From positions 1-15,237 of the forward strand of contig JAZOWO010000040.1 in NCBI GenBank assembly GCA_045659265.1: 15,237 nt of DNA, written 5' to 3'. Each line of letters starts with the position of its first letter. Positions within the stretch are counted from its first letter, which is position 1. The translations under genes were made by a program, and so were the position numbers. The stretch is from UMGS1649 sp045659265. Lineage in GTDB: Bacteria > Bacillota > Clostridia > TANB77 > CAG-465. The notes beneath the pieces were generated by a model. The model saw only the letters and a list, made by a program, of their open reading frames with translations. It searched no databases and was not told where the DNA came from. Shown here in pieces: positions 12,327 to 15,237 of this stretch.

Positions 12327-14423
12327 ATGTTTAGAAAATTTGAAACAGAGTTTGCTGGACGTCCACTTGTTATTGAAACAGGTAAAATGGCAGGACTAGC
12401 AAACGGGTCATGTCTAGTAAGATATGGCGACACTTGCGTATTAGTTAACGCTACAATGTCTAAAGATGCAAGAGATGGTATAGACTTTTTACCACTTTCA
12501 GTAGACTATGAAGAAAGACTATATGCAGTAGGTAAAATACCAGGTGGTTTTGTAAAAAGAGAAGGAAAACCAACAGACAAAGCTATCCTTGTATCAAGAG
12601 TAATCGATAGACCAATGAGACCATTATTCCCTAAGGATTACAGAAATGATACAGCAATAAATGCAGTAACAATGTGTATGGATCCAGATGTATTACCAGA
12701 AGTTCCAGCAATGTTAGGTGCTTCAATTGCATTAAATATTTCAGATATTCCATTTGATAGAGTAGTTGGTGCAGCTAAAGTTGGTTTAGTTGATGGAAAA
12801 CTAATTGTTAACCCAGGTTTAGCAGATAGAGAAAAATCTGACCTAGATTTAACAGTAGCAGCAACAGCTGAAAAAGTTTGTATGATTGAAGCTGGTGCTA
12901 ACGAAGTTCCAGATGATGTTATGCTTGAAGCTATAAAATTAGCTCATACAGAAATCAAAAAAGTTGTAGAATTCATCGAAGGAATAAAGAAAGAAATTGG
13001 TAAACCAAAAGCTTCTTACAAATCTTTTGAAATCTCTGCAGATATGTTTAACGAATTAAAAGAAAACTTTGGAACTAAAGTATATGATGCATTACAAACT
13101 ACAGATAAAACTGTAAGAGATGCAAACATGGAAAAAGTTAACGAAGAAATTAAAACATACTACATAGAAAAATATGGCGAAGAAGCATATGCAGCAGCTA
13201 AAGCAGATATAGCTGAAGTTGTTTACAGACTAGAAAAGAAAACAGTTCGTAGTATGATAATAGACGAAGGCAAACGTCCAGATGGAAGAGCTTTTGATGA
13301 AATAAGACCATTATCTGCAGAAGTAGATATACTTCCAAGAACACATGGTAGTGCATTATTCTCAAGAGGTCAAACTCAAGTATTATCTATAGTAACACTA
13401 GGACCTAAATCTGATGAACAAACATTAGATGGCTTAGATGAAGAAGAAACTAAGAGATATATACACCATTATAACTTCCCACCATACAGTGTTGGTGAAG
13501 CAAGACCAGTTCGTTCTCCAGGTAGAAGAGAAATAGGACACGGAGCATTAGCTGAAAGAGCATTAGAACCAGTTATACCTTCAGCCCAAGAATTCCCTTA
13601 TGCAATAAGAGTTGTATCTGAAGTATTAAGTTCAAATGGTTCAACATCTCAAGGAAGTATTTGTGGTTCAACAATGGCACTTATGGCTGCTGGTGTACCA
13701 ATTAAAGCTCCAGTTGCTGGTATATCTACAGGATTATTCACTAAAGAAGATTCTGAAGATTATATAATGGTAACAGATATCCAAGGTATTGAAGACTTCT
13801 TTGGAGACATGGACTTCAAAGTTGGTGGTACTAAAAAGGGTATTACAGCAATACAAGTAGATATTAAAGTAGACGGATTGTCTTATGAAATAATTGCAGA
13901 AGCATTTGCTAAAACTAGAGTAGCTAGAGACCACATATTAGATAATGTTATGTTAAAAGCTATCCCAGAAGCAAGAGCAGAAGTTTCTGAATATGCTCCT
14001 AAGATAAAAACTATAAAGATTAACCCAGACAAGATTAAAGATGTTATAGGTTCTGGTGGAAAGACTATAAACAAAATTATCGAAGATACTGGTGTTAAGA
14101 TTGATATCGAAGACGATGGAACAGTATTTGTATATGGTATGGATGCTGCTATGATTATGAAAGCCCTAACTATAATAGTTGGTCTTACAGAAGATGTAGA
14201 AAAAGATGCTGTATACATGGGTAAAGTTACAAAACTTATGCCTGCATTTGCAATAGTAGAAGTTTTACCAGGTAAAGAGGGATTACTTCACATATCTCAA
14301 ATTTGCAAAGAAAGAGTAGAAAAAATTGAAGATAAACTTGCTTTAGGTCAAGAAATAATGGTTAAAGTTATTGAAGTGGATAAAGATCAAGGTAAATTCA
14401 AATTATCTGCTAAAGAAGTGTAA
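12327..14423 (+). CDS. pnp: Polyribonucleotide nucleotidyltransferase (PNPase)
   Basis: A 698-residue PNPase, which degrades RNA 3' to 5' by phosphorolysis and can also add tails. Domains in order: first RNase PH domain (about 10-145, with PLSVDYEERLYAVGKIPGGF and REGKPTDKAILVSRVIDRP), helical linker, second and catalytic RNase PH domain (about 310-540, GKRPDGRAFDEIRPL, LPRTHGSALFSRGQTQVLS and SNGSTSQGSICGSTMALMAAG), KH domain (about 553-612, with DVIGSGGKTINKII), and S1 domain (about 620-690, ending KVIEVDKDQGKFKLSAKEV). Length and order are normal, without a long C-terminal tail. AAGGAGG lies eight bases before the ATG. The usual upstream rpsO is absent; an Rpn-family gene with its own terminator lies there instead. 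The next gene starts 15 bases after the stop. Confidence 0.98.
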   Translation: MFRKFETEFAGRPLVIETGKMAGLANGSCLVRYGDTCVLVNATMSKDARDGIDFLPLSVDYEERLYAVGKIPGGFVKREGKPTDKAILVSRVIDRPMRPLFPKDYRNDTAINAVTMCMDPDVLPEVPAMLGASIALNISDIPFDRVVGAAKVGLVDGKLIVNPGLADREKSDLDLTVAATAEKVCMIEAGANEVPDDVMLEAIKLAHTEIKKVVEFIEGIKKEIGKPKASYKSFEISADMFNELKENFGTKVYDALQTTDKTVRDANMEKVNEEIKTYYIEKYGEEAYAAAKADIAEVVYRLEKKTVRSMIIDEGKRPDGRAFDEIRPLSAEVDILPRTHGSALFSRGQTQVLSIVTLGPKSDEQTLDGLDEEETKRYIHHYNFPPYSVGEARPVRSPGRREIGHGALAERALEPVIPSAQEFPYAIRVVSEVLSSNGSTSQGSICGSTMALMAAGVPIKAPVAGISTGLFTKEDSEDYIMVTDIQGIEDFFGDMDFKVGGTKKGITAIQVDIKVDGLSYEIIAEAFAKTRVARDHILDNVMLKAIPEARAEVSEYAPKIKTIKINPDKIKDVIGSGGKTINKIIEDTGVKIDIEDDGTVFVYGMDAAMIMKALTIIVGLTEDVEKDAVYMGKVTKLMPAFAIVEVLPGKEGLLHISQICKERVEKIEDKLALGQEIMVKVIEVDKDQGKFKLSAKEV

Positions 14424-14438
14424 AAGGAAAGTGAATTT

Positions 14439-15237
14439 ATGAAAGTTTATGCTTTTGTTGGAGTGAGTGGTTCTGGAAAGAGCCACCATTCACAAAATGT
14501 AGCCTATGAAAATGGTATAGATTATATAATAGACGATGCATTGTTAATTAAAGGAACTAAAGTTGTTGCTGGTAAATCTGCAAAGACAGAACCTACTAAA
14601 ATAGGATCTGTTAAAGCAGCTATATTTACAGATGACAATAGAAGAAATGCAATGATAAGAGCACTTAAAGCTGAGAAACCAGAATCAATTATGATACTAG
14701 GTACATCAGATGAAATGGTAGCAAAAATTGCAGAAAATTTAGGACTTCCCGAAATAGAAAAAACAATATACATCGAAGATATTTCTACACCAGAACAAAT
14801 AGAACAAGCTAGAAAAATTAGAAAAGAACAAGGGAAACATGTTGTTCCTGTTCCAACTTTTGAAATAAAGGAACAATTTTCTGGTTATCTATTAGATCCA
14901 CTTAAAATGTTTGAAAAACAAGATAAAGTGTATAGAGAAAAAAGTGTAATTAGACCTACATTTAGTTATCTTGGAAAGTTTACTATTTCAGATAAAGTAT
15001 TAAAAGATATAATACAATATGAAGGAATAAAAACAGAAGGTTTAGCAAGATTAAGTAAAATAGATGTAGATGAATATGAAGATGGAATTAAAATTAAACT
15101 TAATGTAGATATTAAGTTTGGAAATAATATACCAAAAGTAACTAAAGAGCTACAAACAATAATAGCACGCGAACTAGATTACATGACTGGAATAAATATA
15201 CTAGCAATAGATATATTTGTTAAAGGCATAGTAATGG
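14439..15237 (+). CDS. P-loop ATPase with C-terminal Asp23/Gls24-like domain (partial, runs off the window)
   Basis: An open frame runs from ATG 14439 to the window end (266 residues visible). The start MKVYAFVGVSGSGKSHHSQ contains Walker A GVSGSGKS (8-15). Then comes DYIIDDALLIKG (28-39), a possible metal/Walker B acidic pair, and a region with FTDDNRRNAMIRAL and PESIMILGTSDEMVAKIAEN, as in a small kinase or adenylate-kinase-like fold. From about residue 172, RPTFSYLGKFTISDKVLKDI, EGLARLSKIDV, then GIKIKLNVDIKFGNNIPKVT matches the Asp23/Gls24 (DUF322) pattern. That domain usually stands alone in Firmicute envelope-stress proteins. It follows pnp by 15 bases with AAAGGA before the start and no terminator between, so co-transcription is likely. 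The catalytic role and the C-terminus are not known. Confidence 0.8.
   Translation, partial: MKVYAFVGVSGSGKSHHSQNVAYENGIDYIIDDALLIKGTKVVAGKSAKTEPTKIGSVKAAIFTDDNRRNAMIRALKAEKPESIMILGTSDEMVAKIAENLGLPEIEKTIYIEDISTPEQIEQARKIRKEQGKHVVPVPTFEIKEQFSGYLLDPLKMFEKQDKVYREKSVIRPTFSYLGKFTISDKVLKDIIQYEGIKTEGLARLSKIDVDEYEDGIKIKLNVDIKFGNNIPKVTKELQTIIARELDYMTGINILAIDIFVKGIVM

Overview
The window comes from a low-GC Gram-positive bacterium, most likely an uncultured Clostridia-type Firmicute. Signs of this are the AT-rich DNA, strong AGGAGG-type ribosome binding sites, many TTGACA/TATAAT promoters with 17-bp spacers, stem-loop-plus-T-run terminators, an SdpR/SdpI pair, a SpoVB-like flippase and an Asp23/Gls24-type domain. 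It is chromosomal and gene-dense. No phage module, IS element with terminal repeats, or CRISPR array is visible.

Layout. Positions 1-1135: a self-contained sdpR-sdpI-like operon with two matching palindromic operators around its promoter, closed by a terminator. Positions 1138-4636: an uncharacterised 191-aa gene, a minus-strand MYG1-family gene with richer base composition, a divergent threonylcarbamoyl-AMP synthase (tRNA t6A synthesis), and a second uncharacterised gene (192 aa) that is a paralogue of the 191-aa one. Positions 4651-5342: a two-gene operon of a DUF1653 protein and an unknown 104-aa protein. Positions 5364-6433: a minus-strand M15-like peptidase with a peptidoglycan-binding domain, facing away from a small unknown gene across a perfect 19-bp palindrome. 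Positions 6440-6631: a minus-strand structured RNA with its own promoter, probably 6S RNA. Positions 6702-6855: tRNA-Leu(UAG) with promoter and terminator. Positions 6930-8387: a membrane-anchored serpin-like protein and a small three-helix membrane protein. Positions 8543-10948: an SDR oxidoreductase convergent with a SpoVB/MurJ-type flippase that starts at TTG. Positions 11048-12169: an Rpn/PDDEXK family nuclease gene with a 12-bp tandem repeat. Positions 12195-15237: pnp behind a long leader stem-loop, followed after 15 bp by a P-loop protein with a C-terminal Asp23/Gls24-like domain that runs off the window.

Most units are single genes or pairs with their own promoter and terminator, so the window is not one pathway. 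The best leads are the probable 6S RNA, the pnp leader hairpin at the predicted 5' end of the transcript, the P-loop/Asp23 fusion, the serpin-like protein, and the paralogous family at 1215 and 4021. I did not find a clear new multi-gene defence or mobile system. All family calls are by eye from motifs; no database search was possible.
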